The notes beneath the pieces are model-generated. The model did no database searches. It was not told the DNA's origin and was given only the letters and a program-made list of their open reading frames with translations. 5,541 nucleotides of DNA from Bacillota bacterium (lineage in GTDB: Bacteria; Bacillota_G; SHA-98; UBA4971). The stretch is taken from the NCBI GenBank assembly GCA_012512055.1, contig JAAZEW010000166.1:1-5541 (forward strand), given 5' to 3'. The translations under genes were made by a program, and so were the position numbers. Each line of letters opens with the position of its first letter. Position 1 is the first letter of the stretch. Shown in pieces: positions 4,854-5,541 of this stretch.

Positions 4854-5541
4854 GTGAGAGAACTGATTATAGACGAGCAATTAGTTGAGGCAGCGGTGAT
4901 CGGCGGGGCTGTACTAGGTGGCGGTGGCGGTGGTTCCATGGGCTGGGGGCGTGAACTTGCCGAGCTGGCTGTGCGCATGGGCACAGTCCGGCTGGTGGAC
5001 ATCGACACTATCGACGATAAAGCAATCTTAGTAACAGTGTCTGCCGTGGGGGCGCCTGCCGCCAAGGCGGCTTTGGTTAAGCCGGTGGCCTATGTCCGAG
5101 CAGTGGAGCTACTAACCGAAAAGGCCCAAATAAAGGCGGGTGGTCTCATAACTAACGAAAATGGCGGAACGGCTACTGTCAATGGCTGGTTACAGTCAGC
5201 AATCCTGGGCATCCCGGTAGTCGATGCACCGTGCAACGGTCGCGCTCATCCCACGGGGGCCATGGGGGCCATGGGGCTTCATGCTAAAGAGGGTTATGTG
5301 TCTTATCAAGCGGCTGCAGGGGGGGATCCCGCTCAGGGGAGATACCTAGAGCTGGTTGTCGAAGGCAATATTGAACAGGCGGCTGCCTTGGTACGGCAGG
5401 CGGCTGTACAGGCCGGCGGCCTGGTGGCCGTAGCTCGAAATCCCATTGATGCAGGTTATGTAAAGAAGAACGGAGCTCCGGGGGCTGTTCGCCAGTCGAT
5501 AACGCTGGGTCAAGCCATGTTGACAGCCTGGTCCAAAGGAG
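4854..5541 (+). CDS. DUF917 / S-methyl-thiohydantoin desulfurase N-domain family protein, 3' end outside window
   Basis: A partial gene with no stop before the window edge; 229 codons are present of about 360 usual for the family. The N-terminus has the family's glycine-rich loop after an IGGAVLGGGGGG pattern (residues 16-27), followed by VRLVDID and by GGxxTVNG and GIPVVDAP stretches, with GRAHP at about 130-134. Known members are annotated as DUF917 or S-methyl-thiohydantoin desulfurase N-terminal domain, are cytoplasmic, and are found next to hydantoinase/oxoprolinase genes. The usual GRAFPE motif after the second aspartate is here GRAHPTGAMGAMG, so this may be a divergent subfamily. A nine-base tandem repeat (GCCATGGGG twice, 5259-5276) codes for the repeated Ala-Met-Gly. 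The terminator upstream puts it in a new transcription unit. Start GTG 4854 is chosen from the SD and from where family similarity begins; reaction and substrate are inferred. Confidence 0.8.
   Translation, partial: MRELIIDEQLVEAAVIGGAVLGGGGGGSMGWGRELAELAVRMGTVRLVDIDTIDDKAILVTVSAVGAPAAKAALVKPVAYVRAVELLTEKAQIKAGGLITNENGGTATVNGWLQSAILGIPVVDAPCNGRAHPTGAMGAMGLHAKEGYVSYQAAAGGDPAQGRYLELVVEGNIEQAAALVRQAAVQAGGLVAVARNPIDAGYVKKNGAPGAVRQSITLGQAMLTAWSKG

Noticed and set aside
4673..5065. A 130-codon minus-strand open frame opposite the start of the DUF917 gene
   Set aside because: Rich in Ser, Pro and Thr repeats that mirror the Gly/Ala-rich + strand protein; the + strand frame matches DUF917 and continues to the window end.
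1..5541. CRISPR array, tRNA, rRNA or insertion sequence with transposase
   Set aside because: No regularly spaced direct repeats, no cloverleaf with a TTCGA-type arm, and no transposase motif was seen on either strand.

Overview
The window reads as chromosome of an anaerobic, Gram-positive-type bacterium, most likely a clostridial Firmicute. The reasons are strong purine-rich Shine-Dalgarno (SD) sites, use of GTG starts, an oxygen-labile [4Fe-4S] cysteine desulfidase, and a catabolic set of hydantoin racemase, NCS1 permease and DUF917-type protein. No species can be named from sequence alone. All real genes lie on the + strand.

Layout. (1) 25-1272: L-cysteine desulfidase family protein (CyuA/YhaM, UPF0597). 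(2) 1273-1891: 619 bases with no convincing gene. They hold a compact inverted-repeat structure at 1407-1520 that looks like a folded RNA or small mobile RNA element, an orphan SD site, and a stop-interrupted reading frame that runs into the permease. (3) 1892-4465: a probable three-gene operon of NCS1 (CodB/Mhp1-type) permease, an unrecognised four-helix membrane protein, and an Asp/Glu/hydantoin racemase (HyuE-type). It is closed by a rho-independent terminator at 4535-4582. (4) 4583-4853: a short leader whose last 70 codons are open in frame with the next gene. (5) 4854 to the window end: the N-terminal two thirds of a DUF917 (S-methyl-thiohydantoin desulfurase N-domain family) protein, cut by the window edge.

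How the genes may fit together. The permease would import a cyclic ureide or nucleobase-like compound, the racemase would equilibrate 5-substituted hydantoins, and DUF917-family proteins act on hydantoin or thiohydantoin rings. The cysteine desulfidase yields pyruvate, ammonia and sulfide. A pathway for a hydantoin, or possibly a sulfur-bearing thiohydantoin, is a reasonable inference, but no gene here proves the substrate. By eye, the permease has lost most residues that contact cytosine in E. coli CodB, which argues against cytosine as the substrate. The most interesting unexplained items are the structured element at 1407-1520, the co-transcribed small membrane protein, and the in-frame extension upstream of the DUF917 gene.
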